DNA from: Streptomyces hilarionis
GTDB lineage: Bacteria > Actinomycetota > Actinomycetes > Streptomycetales > Streptomycetaceae
NCBI RefSeq assembly: GCF_024539675.1
Contig: NZ_JAHHIT010000049.1
Span: 1-64,000 of the forward strand
Length of the DNA stretch: 64,000 nt
Direction: 5' to 3'
Shown: one piece after another, positions 16,309 through 27,225 of the stretch
How positions within the stretch are numbered: the first letter of the stretch is position 1
Layout: each line of letters opens with the position of its first letter
Made by a program: the position numbers and the translations under genes
Notes under the pieces: model-generated
What the model was told of the DNA's origin: nothing
Seen by the model: the letters and a program-made list of their open reading frames with translations, nothing else
Database searches by the model: none

Positions 16309-17562
16309 TCAGGCCCCGGTCAGGGAGCCCAGGTAGGCCGCCGTCTTCTCCGGCTCGTAGAAGAAGTCCTCGAAGTCGGACGGGTCGTTGAACGCGTTGG
16401 CGAAACGATCGGCCGCGGGCTGGAGCTGCCCGGCCGCGCCCAGCAGGTTGACGATGTGCTCCGGCGGCGGGGCCAGCATCGCGTTGGTCCACTTGGTGAC
16501 GTGCCGCGCGGTGTCCCAGTACCGGTCGAAGGTGGCGCGCATCCACTCCTCGTCGAACTCCTTCTCCCCGCGCTCCAGGATCGACGCGAGGTAGGCGGCC
16601 GCGCACTTGGCGGCGGAGTTGGAGCCCTGGCCGGTGATGGGGTCGTTGGCCACGACGACGTCCGCGACGCCGAGCACCAGGCCCCCGCCGGGGAGGCGGC
16701 CGATCGGGTTGCGGACGGTCGGCGCGTAGCGGCCGGCCAGGGTGCCGCCGGCGTCGGTCAGTTCGACCCGGGTGGCCCGCGCGTACTCCCAGGGCGTGAA
16801 CCTCTCCATGAGCTCCAGCGTCAGGGAGAGGTGTTCGGCCGGGTCCTTGACGCCCTGGAAGACGTCGAGCGGGCCGCCGGGTATGCCTTCCCAGAAGAGG
16901 ATGTCCGCGCGGCCGGACGTGGTGAGCGTCGGCATGACGAACAGCTCGCCGACGCCGGGGACGAGGTTGCAGCGGACCGCGTCGGTGTCCGGGTGCTCCG
17001 GGCGCGGGCCCAGGCCGTGGACGTAGGCGACGGCGAGGGCGCGCTGCGGCTGGGTGTACGGGGAGCGCTCGGCGTCGCGGCCGAACATCTGGACGAGTTC
17101 GCCCTTGCCCGCCGAGACCAGCACGAGGTCGTAGGCGCGGGAGAAGTAGTCGAGGTCGGAGACGGCCGCCCCGTGGATGACGAGCTGGCCGCCGCGCTGG
17201 GCGAAGGTCTCCATCCAGCCGGCCATCTTCACCCGCTGGTCGACGGACTGGGCGTACCCGTCGAGCCGGCCGAGCCAGTCGATCGCGCGCTGGGCGGGGC
17301 CCGGGTCGTGGGAGCCGGGGGCGGCGACGGAGACGCCGAGGCCCTCGATCCTCGGGGCCTGCTGCTCCCAGAAGTTCAGCTGGAGGTCGCGCTCGTGCTG
17401 GAGGGCGGTGTGGAACATGCACTGCGTCGACATGACGCGCCCGGAGCGGATCTCGTCCGCGGTCCGGTTCGACATCAGGGTGACCTCGTACCCGTGCGAC
17501 TGGAGGCCGAGGGCGAGCTGGAGACCGGACTGGCCGGCTCCGACGACGAGTATCTTCCGCAT
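16309..17562 (-). CDS. StyA-like (styrene/indole monooxygenase type) flavoprotein at the end of a conservon
   Basis: 417 residues. The N-terminal Rossmann motif ILVVGAGQSGLQLALGLQSH binds FAD, and there is no NAD(P)H-binding motif, as in two-component monooxygenases fed by a separate flavin reductase. The central region (MFHTALQHERDLQLNFWEQQ and following) matches the StyA putative substrate-binding domain. FVMPTLTTSGRADILFWEGIP and VLGVADVVVANDPITGQGSN (the FAD-binding DxxNDPI region) are visible. It lies 35 bases downstream of cvnD on the same strand, so it is probably the fifth gene of the conservon operon. Some conservons end in P450 genes, so an oxygenase here fits that theme. No flavin reductase gene is nearby. 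Confidence 0.88.
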   Translation of the reverse strand: MRKILVVGAGQSGLQLALGLQSHGYEVTLMSNRTADEIRSGRVMSTQCMFHTALQHERDLQLNFWEQQAPRIEGLGVSVAAPGSHDPGPAQRAIDWLGRLDGYAQSVDQRVKMAGWMETFAQRGGQLVIHGAAVSDLDYFSRAYDLVLVSAGKGELVQMFGRDAERSPYTQPQRALAVAYVHGLGPRPEHPDTDAVRCNLVPGVGELFVMPTLTTSGRADILFWEGIPGGPLDVFQGVKDPAEHLSLTLELMERFTPWEYARATRVELTDAGGTLAGRYAPTVRNPIGRLPGGGLVLGVADVVVANDPITGQGSNSAAKCAAAYLASILERGEKEFDEEWMRATFDRYWDTARHVTKWTNAMLAPPPEHIVNLLGAAGQLQPAADRFANAFNDPSDFEDFFYEPEKTAAYLGSLTGA

Positions 17563-17597
17563 GCGGGGAACTCCTTGGGGGCCCTACTCGGGGGGCC

Positions 17598-18254
17598 TTA
17601 CTCGGGGGTTTCGTCGAGCGCGTGGCCCACCAGGGCCAGGAGGGTCTCGATCACCGAGATCCGGCGCCGCGCATCCATGATCATGACAGGTATGTGTGCG
17701 GGGACCGTCAGCGCCTCCCGCACGTCCTCCGGCTCGAACAGCTCGCTGTCGTCGAAGTGGTTGACGGCGACGACGTAGGGCAGTCCGCAGCTCTCGAAGT
17801 AGTCCAGCGCGGGGAAGCAGTCCTTGAGGCGACGGGTGTCGGCCAGCACGACCGCGCCGATCGCGCCGCGCACCAGGTCGTCCCACATGAACCAGAACCG
17901 CTGCTGGCCCGGCGTGCCGAACAGGTACAGCACCAGGTCGTCGTCGAGCGTCAGGCGGCCGTAGTCCATGGCGACCGTGGTGGTGGTCTTCTGGGGCGTG
18001 CCGCTGAGGTCGTCGGTCTCCTCGCTGGCCTCGGTCATCAGCGCCTCCGTCTGGAGGGGCTCGATCTCCGAGACGGCGCCGACGAGGGTGGTCTTGCCGG
18101 CGCCGAAGCCGCCCGCTATGACGATCTTGGTGGCTATGGGGGCGCGGGTGCGGTCGGTCTGCCACGGCTGAAGGGGTTCGTCGGGCTCGGTCACGGGCTC
18201 GACGAGGGGGGCGACGCCAAAGGAGGAGGCGGCGTCAGAGACGACGGAGTCCAC
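17598..18254 (-). CDS. cvnD: Conservon small GTP/ATP-binding protein CvnD
   Basis: 218 residues, start GTG 18254. P-loop KIVIAGGFGAGKTTLVGAVS, effector-type Thr region TTTVAMDYGRL, switch-II region FGTPGQQRFWFMWDDLVRG and the base-recognition VVAVNHFDD (in place of NKxD) mark the MglA/Ras-like G protein of actinobacterial conservons. Conservon G proteins associate with the membrane-linked sensor and roadblock proteins in a complex compared to a GPCR-like module. The start overlaps the end of cvnC by 20 bases. Confidence 0.93.
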   Translation of the reverse strand: MDSVVSDAASSFGVAPLVEPVTEPDEPLQPWQTDRTRAPIATKIVIAGGFGAGKTTLVGAVSEIEPLQTEALMTEASEETDDLSGTPQKTTTTVAMDYGRLTLDDDLVLYLFGTPGQQRFWFMWDDLVRGAIGAVVLADTRRLKDCFPALDYFESCGLPYVVAVNHFDDSELFEPEDVREALTVPAHIPVMIMDARRRISVIETLLALVGHALDETPE

Positions 18255-18675
18255 TCAGCACCCTTTCCAGCAGAGCGCGGTCGGGACGGCCCGTACCGTG
18301 AGCGGTACCGGTGCCGTACACACGGATCTTTCCCTGGTCCGCGAGGTCGCTGAGGAGCACCCGGACCACGCCGAGCGGCATCTTCAGCAGCGCGGCGATC
18401 TCGGCCACCGTGCGCATACGGCGGCACAGTTCGACGATGGCCCGCAGTTCCGGCATGACCGTGGACTTGAGCGAGCCGTTCGTCAGTTCGCGGCGCTCCT
18501 CGGGGGCGTCGAGCGCCGCCGTGCTCGAGACGAAGGTCTCGACCAGCAGGACGTGCCCGAAGCGGGTGCGTCCGCCCGTGAGGGAGTAGGGGCGCACGCG
18601 GGCCGGTTTGCGGTCTCCGCCGCGCACGGGGAGCACTTGCCTGTCGCCCTGGGGCTGCATCGGCACGGCGTTCAT
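18235..18675 (-). CDS. cvnC: Conservon DUF742 protein CvnC
   Basis: 146 residues. The protein has the DUF742 features: RVRPYSLTGGRT near residue 30, a winged-helix-like segment AEIAALLKMPLGVVRVLLSDLADQGKI, and a C-terminal LLERVLSGLRRL. CvnC is thought to be an adaptor between the sensor kinase-like CvnA and the G protein CvnD. Start and stop overlap cvnB (4 bases) and cvnD (20 bases), indicating tight translational coupling. Confidence 0.93.
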   Translation of the reverse strand: MNAVPMQPQGDRQVLPVRGGDRKPARVRPYSLTGGRTRFGHVLLVETFVSSTAALDAPEERRELTNGSLKSTVMPELRAIVELCRRMRTVAEIAALLKMPLGVVRVLLSDLADQGKIRVYGTGTAHGTGRPDRALLERVLSGLRRL

Positions 18676-19175
18676 CGCACGCTCCCCGTCGGCTCGGACT
18701 CCAGGGACTTCCGCAGCTCGCTGCGGAGTTCCGGAGTCAGGACGTGTCCGGCGCGGCCCACGAAGAGCGCCATGTGGTAGGCCACCACGCTCATGTCGCA
18801 GGCGGCGGAGCCGTGGACGCCCAGGAGCGAGCCGTCGCTGATCGACATGACGAAGAGGCTGCCCTCGTCCATGGCGATCATGGTGTGCCTCACCCCGCCG
18901 AACGCCATGAGCTTGGCGGCGCCGATGGTGAGGCTGCCGATGCCCGACACGATGGTGGCGAGGTCGGCCGAGGAGCCGCGTGGGCCGGAGGGTTTGGTCT
19001 CGCGGGCCTGGCGGGCCTCGTCGTTGTGGGCTGCGTCCGAGGACAGCAGGAGCAGGCCGTCCGAGGACACGACGGCGACGGACTGGATGCCGGGGACCTC
19101 CTCCACGAGGTTGGTCAACAGCCAGTGCAGGTTACGGGCTTCACTGCTCAGTCCGAAGGTACTGGGCGCGGTCAA
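18672..19175 (-). CDS. cvnB: Conservon roadblock/LC7 protein CvnB
   Basis: 167 residues. The TTG start at 19175 is supported by its TTGA overlap with the cvnA stop and by GGAGG upstream. Roadblock/LC7 fold: LHWLLTNLVEEVPGIQSVAV, VSSDGLLLLSSD, TIVSGIGSLTIGAAKLMAFG and a central strand-helix-strand. These proteins act as regulators (GAP-like) of MglA/CvnD-type GTPases. The region between the two halves has an insert (DEARQARETKPSGPRGSS) longer than in typical short roadblock proteins. Confidence 0.93.
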   Translation of the reverse strand: MTAPSTFGLSSEARNLHWLLTNLVEEVPGIQSVAVVSSDGLLLLSSDAAHNDEARQARETKPSGPRGSSADLATIVSGIGSLTIGAAKLMAFGGVRHTMIAMDEGSLFVMSISDGSLLGVHGSAACDMSVVAYHMALFVGRAGHVLTPELRSELRKSLESEPTGSVR

Positions 19176-21964
19176 CTGCTTGCCTCCTCGACTGTGCCCC
19201 CCGTGTCTTCTTCGGCGTGTGCGTGTGCTTCTTGAGTTGCTTTTCGCGCGGTGTCACGTGCTGCGTCGCGTACTGCCTCTTGGGACGGGACCCGGTTCTG
19301 GCCCGTCTTCTCGGCGATCTCCGCCTCCACCTCGCGGTAGCCGGCCTCCGCCCCCCGGCGGAAACCGCCCAGACGGCGGCGGAGGGCGTCCGCGTCGACG
19401 GAGCCGGTCCGCTGGCGCGGGGCGTGGGCGGGTGCGGTGATCCTGGGTGTGCGCTTGGGGAGGCCCTTGTCGGTGAGGGGTTCCTCCGGGACGTCGGGGG
19501 TGCGTGCGTGTTCCGTCCCGGCGTCGCCCGCGACGGCCTCGCCGGCGGGTGCGGGCGGCTCCTGGGACGCGTCCTCGCGGTCGGCCGCGGGGGACGCGTG
19601 GGCGTGCTCGTCCTGCGCGGCGCCGGGCTCCTCGGGAGGGCTCGGCAGCAGGAGTTCCATGGTCGTCTCGGCGGGCGACTCGGCCGGGCTCTTCGCCTGC
19701 CGTACGGCCTTCTCGGCCAGGGCGACCAGCGGATCGGCCGACTTCGAACGGCCCGGCAGGACGTTGGAGTTGGCCTCCGCGTCGGCGCCGGGCAGGACGA
19801 AGGCGGGGGCGGCGGCCGCGGACGGCGCCGAGGAGGGGACGGCGGCGGCGGGGGCGGCGGCGAGGAGCTGGGTCGGCAGCACCACGACGGCGGCCACCCC
19901 GCCCTGCTTCTGCTCGCGCAGCCGCACGCGCACCCCGTGCCGGTGGGCCAGCCGGGCCACCACGTACAGGCCGAGGCCGAGTCCCTCCTCGCCCTCCTGG
20001 TCGTAGGGCGTCTCGGGGTCGAACGCGGTGAGGCGGTCGTTGAGGCGGCCGAGCCGCTCGTCGGGGATGCCGATGCCCTCGTCCTGGACGGAGAGCATGA
20101 CCTCGCCGTTCTCCAGCAGCCAGCCGGAGACCTCGACGGGCAGGTCCGGCGGGGAGAACGAGGTGGCGTTCTCCATGAGTTCGGCGAGCAGGTGGGAGAG
20201 GTCGTCGGCGGCGAAGCCCGCCACGTGCGCGTGCGGGGGCAGCGCCGAGATGCGCACGCGCTCGTAGCGCTCGATCTCGCTGACGGCCGCGCGGACCACG
20301 TCGACCAGCGGGATGGGTCCGGCGTGCTGCTGGACGTGTTCCGTGCCGGCCAGGACCAGCAGGTTCTCGCTGTGCCGGCGCATGACGGTGGCGAAGTGGT
20401 CGAGCTTGAAGAGCGTGGCCAGCCGGTCGGGGTCCTGCTCGCGCTCCTCCAGGCCCTCGATGACGGCCAGTTGGCGCTCGACCAGGCCGAGGGTGCGCAG
20501 GGCGAGGTTGACGAACGTGCCGCTGATGCTGTCCCGCAGCCCGTCCAGCTGGGCGGCCGAGGAGTCGAGCTCGGCGCGCAGTTCCTCGCGGGCGTCGGCC
20601 ATCCGCTGACGCTGGCCCACGAGGTGCTTGCGGTCGGACTCCAGGGTGGCGACCCGCTCGTGGAGGGCGACGGCGTGCTGGTGCAGGGCGTTGACGGAGC
20701 GGACGACCTGGGCGAACTCGTCGTTGCGGCCGGTGAACGCGACCGGCTCCTCGGCGGCGGGGTTCTCGGCCCCGGCCAGCCGTGCCGACCCCCTGCGCAG
20801 CACGGACAGCGGGCGGGTCAGGCTGCGCGCCATGCCGGTGGCCACGGCGACGGCGAGCAGCATCAGCGCGCCGAGGACGGCGACGCGGATCTCCAGGCCG
20901 GTGACGTCGTCGTCGCGCAGTCGGGCGAGGTCCTCGACGCGGTGGCCGTACAGCGAGGCCTCGGCCCCGCGCATCAGGTCGAGGCGGGCGGAGAGCGCGG
21001 CGTCCAGCTTCTTGACGCCGGTGTCGAGGTCGCGGCCGCTGAGCTCCGGCTGGTCGGTGAGGGCGGCGAGGTAGGCCTCGGCGGCGTCGACGTCGCCGCC
21101 GGTGACCGTGGAGTCGTAGGAGGCCACCGCGTCCTCCGGCGCGCCCTCGCGGAAGTCGGCGAGGGCCGCGTCGGAGCGCAGCCGGGCCTGCTGGGCGGCG
21201 GCGGCGAGGGCGTCGCGCTGCTTGGCGTCGGTGTCGGAGGAGACCTTCTCGGTGCTCGACCGGCCGGTGACGGGGTCGTAGGAGGTCTGTTCCTTCGTGG
21301 GCACGTTCAGCGCCGCGAGGAGCAGTCCCCGGGTCGCGGAGGCCTGCTGGACGGCGCTGTCGAGTTCGGCGAAGGCATGGGCACCCGATCCGGCGCGCGG
21401 CGGCGTCTGCTCGGCCAGGCGGTCGACGAGGACGTGGAGCGCGGCGATGACCTCGGAGTAGCCCTGGTGCGCCTGGAGCGCGGTGCTCCCGCCGGTGAGG
21501 GCCGACTGCCGCACGGACGGGACGGCGGCGAGGGCCTTGCGCAGCGCGGCGGAGACGTCCGTCTCGGTGACGAGCTCGCGCGCCTGGCGGTCGACCCGGG
21601 CGCCGCCCTGTGCGGAGGGCGCCTTCGACTTGACGCGGCCGGCCGCCACGTAGGCGGTGACCTCGTCGCGTTCGTCCGCGAGGGACTGGGCGAGGGCGAG
21701 GGCGTCCTGGCTCTGTTCGGCCAGGGTGACCAGGTCCTGGGAGTCCTTCAGCTGGCCGGAGGCGGCCAGGATCGAGGGCGCTCCGGCTCCGGCGATGGCG
21801 GCGGCCACCACGGCCACCGCGACGATCAGCCGGTTGCGCACATGGGTCGGGCGGCCCTTGCCGACAGGGGTGCGCTCCGCGCCCCCCTCGGTGGCCGTCT
21901 GACTGCCCGTACGCCGAGGCCGCGTCTTCTGCACCGGTGCTCGCATTCCTGACTCGTTACCCAT
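19172..21964 (-). CDS. cvnA: Conservon sensor histidine-kinase-like protein CvnA
   Basis: 930 residues from ATG 21964; an open frame continues upstream to 22102, but the leader there has no kinase features. It has a basic N-terminus, TM1 (RLIVAVAVVAAAIAGAG, about 45-65), a nitrate/nitrite-sensor-like extracytoplasmic helical domain of about 280 residues, and TM2 (LGALMLLAVAVATGM). HAMP, a long coiled coil and a HATPase domain follow (HLLAELMENATSFSPP, QDEGIGIPDERLG, EEGLGLGLYVVARLAHRHG). A 230-residue Pro/Ala-rich disordered tail ends it. The H-box is atypical (VMRRHSENLLVLAG), as in other CvnA proteins, so phosphotransfer to a response regulator is not assured. It is the first gene of cvnABCD-styA-like and is divergent from a PP2C-like gene. 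Confidence 0.92.
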   Translation of the reverse strand: MGNESGMRAPVQKTRPRRTGSQTATEGGAERTPVGKGRPTHVRNRLIVAVAVVAAAIAGAGAPSILAASGQLKDSQDLVTLAEQSQDALALAQSLADERDEVTAYVAAGRVKSKAPSAQGGARVDRQARELVTETDVSAALRKALAAVPSVRQSALTGGSTALQAHQGYSEVIAALHVLVDRLAEQTPPRAGSGAHAFAELDSAVQQASATRGLLLAALNVPTKEQTSYDPVTGRSSTEKVSSDTDAKQRDALAAAAQQARLRSDAALADFREGAPEDAVASYDSTVTGGDVDAAEAYLAALTDQPELSGRDLDTGVKKLDAALSARLDLMRGAEASLYGHRVEDLARLRDDDVTGLEIRVAVLGALMLLAVAVATGMARSLTRPLSVLRRGSARLAGAENPAAEEPVAFTGRNDEFAQVVRSVNALHQHAVALHERVATLESDRKHLVGQRQRMADAREELRAELDSSAAQLDGLRDSISGTFVNLALRTLGLVERQLAVIEGLEEREQDPDRLATLFKLDHFATVMRRHSENLLVLAGTEHVQQHAGPIPLVDVVRAAVSEIERYERVRISALPPHAHVAGFAADDLSHLLAELMENATSFSPPDLPVEVSGWLLENGEVMLSVQDEGIGIPDERLGRLNDRLTAFDPETPYDQEGEEGLGLGLYVVARLAHRHGVRVRLREQKQGGVAAVVVLPTQLLAAAPAAAVPSSAPSAAAAPAFVLPGADAEANSNVLPGRSKSADPLVALAEKAVRQAKSPAESPAETTMELLLPSPPEEPGAAQDEHAHASPAADREDASQEPPAPAGEAVAGDAGTEHARTPDVPEEPLTDKGLPKRTPRITAPAHAPRQRTGSVDADALRRRLGGFRRGAEAGYREVEAEIAEKTGQNRVPSQEAVRDAARDTARKATQEAHAHAEEDTGGTVEEASS

Positions 21965-22302
21965 GGGCCGGATATGACGCTCCGTCAACTGGCGCGTGCG
22001 TCCGGTACGGTTCCCGACCCTCCCAGTGCCGGTGTGCGGGGTCCGCGCATCGCTTGCCCCGCCACCCGAAGGAGTGAACATCGGAGGGGAGTTGGCGGGC
22101 AAGTTCCGCCGGCGTGTGCGGCGACCCCGCCCGGCAGGCCGGTTGGACGTGGGCGGCGGGCTTTGGCAGTATTCGCCGACACGTCTTCCCGGAGTGCTTC
22201 ATTCCCACCCAAAGCAGGCGTCTGACCTGCGACGGCGCGCCCGTTCGGGGAGCGATGCCGGTCTTTCGCGAAGGCTGTGAAGGGCTCGTGCAGACTGGCG
22301 GG
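21965..22302. promoter_or_regulatory. Divergent intergenic region between cvnA and the PP2C-like gene
   Basis: The 338 bases hold the promoters of both divergent transcription units. The stretch 22162-22215 (GGCTTTGGCAGTATTCGCC and ATTCCCACCCAAAGC) is less GC-rich than the rest and is the likeliest promoter core. I cannot assign firm -35/-10 boxes or an operator. No small gene with coding statistics is apparent. Confidence 0.4.
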
Positions 22303-23094
22303 ATGCGCACGGAACTTGTGTCGGACGGCGGCGATCCCGCCCGCCCCGACGAGGACTTCGCCGCTGTCGGGCTTCCCGCCGTTGGACAGGGCGGTTCGCT
22401 CGTCCTGCTCGACGGCGTGACTCCGCCGCGGGACGGCGCGGGCTGTCTGCATTCGGTCCCCTGGTTCACGGCACGGCTGGGCGGCGCCCTGACCGAACTG
22501 ACCGTTTCACTCCCGGATGTTCCGCTGGCCGAGGCGCTCTCCCTCGCCGTTGCGCGTACCGCCGAGGCCCATGCGGCAACCTGTGACCTTTCTCACCCAC
22601 GCACCCCGCAGGCAACCGTGGTGCTCGCGCGGTGGTCCCCGGAGCGCGTCGAGTACCTGGTCCTGTGCGACACGACGCTGCTGCTGGCGTCGCCGGACGG
22701 CAGGGTCTCCCCGGTGCGCGACGACCGGCTCGCGAGGCTGCCGCGCGCCCTGCTGCGCAGCGCCGACGTCGTGGACGCCACCCTGCGCAACAAGGAGGGC
22801 GGGTTCTTCACGGCCGCCGCCGACCCCGCGGTGGCCGCCCGCGCGGTGACCGGCTCCGTGCCGCGCCGCGAGGTCGCCGAGCTGGCCGCCCTGTCCGACG
22901 GCGCCGCCCGCTGGACGGAGCTCTTCCACGAGGGCGACTGGTCCGACCTGCTCGCCGTGGTCCGCGAGGAGGGGGCCCAGTCCCTGGTGGAGCGGGTCCG
23001 ACGCCGCGAACGGGCGGACGACGCCGCCGGCCGCCCGCGCCTGGCCCGGGCGAAGACGCACGACGACGCGACGGTGATCTACGCGCGCCTGTGA
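22303..23094 (+). CDS. PP2C-like phosphatase-family protein
   Basis: 263 residues from ATG 22303. Fragmentary PP2C (PPM) motifs are present: PDEDFAAVG near the start (motif with the first metal Asp), SLVLLDGVTPP (DG motif, though followed by VT rather than GG) and the C-terminal THDDATVIYARL (the D-N/D-A-T motif). Spacing and total length are those of an actinobacterial PPM phosphatase. The altered DGxG motif leaves activity open. Its divergent position next to a conservon suggests a linked signalling role, which is inference only. Confidence 0.6.
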   Translation: MRTELVSDGGDPARPDEDFAAVGLPAVGQGGSLVLLDGVTPPRDGAGCLHSVPWFTARLGGALTELTVSLPDVPLAEALSLAVARTAEAHAATCDLSHPRTPQATVVLARWSPERVEYLVLCDTTLLLASPDGRVSPVRDDRLARLPRALLRSADVVDATLRNKEGGFFTAAADPAVAARAVTGSVPRREVAELAALSDGAARWTELFHEGDWSDLLAVVREEGAQSLVERVRRRERADDAAGRPRLARAKTHDDATVIYARL

Positions 23095-23188
23095 GCGGCG
23101 GAGCCACCACGACCGCGACGGGGGCGGGAGCCGTTCCGCCACGGGAGCGGGGAGCCGGAGAACCGCGACGCGGCGGGCCGGGCCGGGG

Positions 23189-23671
23189 CTACTTCTCCAT
23201 GCCGCGGTTCAGCTGGTGGAGGAGCCGGGCCAGCTCCGCGACCTCGGTGCGGTCCCAGTGGGAGAAGTGGCTGACGTACCGCTCGCGGCGGGCCTCGCGG
23301 ACCCGGCTCACCCGCCTGCGGCCCTCCTCGGTGAGGTCGACCAGCCAGGCGCGGCCGTCCGCCGGGTCGGGTTCCCGCGCGATCAGGCCGAGCTGTTCCA
23401 GGGCCCGCAGCTGGCGGGACATGGTGGCCTTGCCGACGCCGATGTAGGCGGCGAGCTCCGTGGCGCGCCGGCGGCCGCACTCCTCCAGCCGGACGAGGAG
23501 CCCGTAGGCGGCGGACTCCAGGTCCGGATGGACCTCGCGGGCCATCTCGCCCTGGTTGGCGCGGGCGCGGCGCAGCAGCACCGTGAGCTCCCGCTCCAGG
23601 GAGAGGAACTCCCGGTCGCCCTGCTCCACACCGCGCGACGGCCGTCGGTCGTCGTTCGTGTCCTCGTGCAC
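23189..23671 (-). CDS. MarR-family transcriptional regulator
   Basis: 160 residues. The GTG at 23671 is chosen because AGGGG lies 9 bases upstream; the longer open frame reads into non-coding sequence. Winged helix: ATELAAYIGVGKATMSRQLRALEQLGLI followed by the wing REPDPADGRAWLVDLTEEGRR. Flanking helices (LLRRARANQGEMAREVHPDL and ELARLLHQLNRGMEK) make the dimer interface. The gene is 155 bases downstream of lon on the same strand but has its own ribosome binding site; the ligand is unknown. Confidence 0.88.
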   Translation of the reverse strand: MHEDTNDDRRPSRGVEQGDREFLSLERELTVLLRRARANQGEMAREVHPDLESAAYGLLVRLEECGRRRATELAAYIGVGKATMSRQLRALEQLGLIAREPDPADGRAWLVDLTEEGRRRVSRVREARRERYVSHFSHWDRTEVAELARLLHQLNRGMEK

Positions 23672-23826
23672 GTCAGCACCCCTGATCTCACCGGTCGCCG
23701 CGATCACGCAGCGCTCAAGTATTCCCCAGGCACGGGCCCGCGGCGCTTCCCAGGGCCATGTGCCGCGCACGGCGAAGGCCCGGGCCTCCCTCACGGGACC
23801 CGGGCCGCGCCGTCCCGCGGCGTCCG

Positions 23827-26247
<2,421 letters not shown>

Positions 26248-26268
26248 GATCTCCCCTTCGGCAGTCAA

Positions 26269-26289
26269 GTTGAGCTATGCCGACTCAAT
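26269..26289 (-). promoter_or_regulatory. HAIR element (HspR operator) upstream of lon
   Basis: The inverted repeat GTTGAGC-N7-ACTCAAT matches the HAIR consensus CTTGAGT-N7-ACTCAAG at 11 of 14 arm positions with the exact 7-base spacer. It ends 22 bases before the lon ATG, where bound HspR would block transcription. lon is an established member of the HspR/HAIR regulon in Streptomyces. Confidence 0.85.
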
Positions 26290-26326
26290 GCACGTGAGCC
26301 CGTGAATGTTCCCCGCCCGTCCGCGC

Positions 26327-26343
26327 GTTCGCTGTGGGCGATC
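26327..26343 (-). promoter_or_regulatory. ClgR-like binding motif upstream of lon
   Basis: GTTCGC-TGTGG-GCGATC contains the CGC-N5-GCG core and the flanking A/T of ClgR sites described for clp and lon genes in actinobacteria. It is 80-96 bases upstream of the lon ATG. One internal consensus base (A) is replaced by T, so the call is tentative. Confidence 0.5.
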
Positions 26344-26437
26344 AAGGCTGTCGCGACGCGCCCTGCCGGGCGTACGGTGGACTGTAATAGGTCAACAGGC
26401 AATGTGACACTTACATGGCCGCACTCAGGGGGTCGTC

Positions 26438-27094
26438 GTGGATCGTTTCGTCCAGGCATGGGTGGAAGGGTGGGTCGTGTCGCGGGGGGCGGCTCCGCCC
26501 CTGGACGAGCCCTGGGGCTGGACCGTCGACATGGGAACGGGCTTCGAGCACGCCACCCGGCACGTCCTCGGCGAGACGGGCGAGGCGGTGACGGAGCCGA
26601 CCGTGCGGAAGATCGCGGGCTCGGTGACCGGGTCCGGCGTCTGGCTGAAGGCGTTCGCCGATCCGGCCGTGGTCGGGCCCTGGCTGGGCCCCGGCTGGTG
26701 GATCGACCCCGAGCCCGGCTTCCTGATGACGGCCGCGCTCGCGGACACCCCGCCCGGCGCCGCCCCCGACGGCTACCGGATCCGCACGTGGGCGCGCGGC
26801 GGCGTCACGCGCACGATGATCGCCGCCCCGGACGGCTCCCTGGCGGCGCGCGGGCAGATCGCGCCGACGGGCGCCACGGCGGTCGTCGACCAGATCGAGA
26901 CCGCCCCCGCCCACCGCCGCCGCGGACTCGGCGCCCTCGTGATGCGGACGCTGCACCACGCGGCGGCCGCGCAGGGCGCCCGGACCGGCATCCTCGGGGC
27001 GACCCCGCAGGGGCGGGCACTGTACGAGTCCCTGGGGTGGCGCGTCGAGTCCCCGCTGACCAGCGCGAAGTTCACGGGAGCCGCCCGAACGTGA
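26438..27094 (+). CDS. GNAT-family N-acetyltransferase
   Basis: 218 residues from GTG 26438 (CAGGGGG upstream). The C-terminal half carries the GNAT acetyl-CoA signature: VDQIETAPAHRRRGLGALVMRTLHHAA (motif A, R-x-x-G-x-G/A) and QGRALYESLGWRVES (motif B). The N-terminal half (WVEGWVVSRGAAPPLDEPWG) is specific to a streptomycete subgroup. The acceptor is unknown. It is divergent from lon, and the 190-base spacer contains a TGTAATAGG stretch (26383-26391) that could be its -10 region. Confidence 0.85.
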   Translation: MDRFVQAWVEGWVVSRGAAPPLDEPWGWTVDMGTGFEHATRHVLGETGEAVTEPTVRKIAGSVTGSGVWLKAFADPAVVGPWLGPGWWIDPEPGFLMTAALADTPPGAAPDGYRIRTWARGGVTRTMIAAPDGSLAARGQIAPTGATAVVDQIETAPAHRRRGLGALVMRTLHHAAAAQGARTGILGATPQGRALYESLGWRVESPLTSAKFTGAART

Positions 27095-27225
27095 CGTCCG
27101 GCGGCCGTGGGGGCGCACCCCCGGGCTCCGCACGACGGGGCACGCCCCCCGCGCCCCCTGTCCGTACCTCGTCCGCTTCCGGCGTTCGCCCCGAACCGCG
27201 CCGGGGATCCGACCACAATGCGCGT

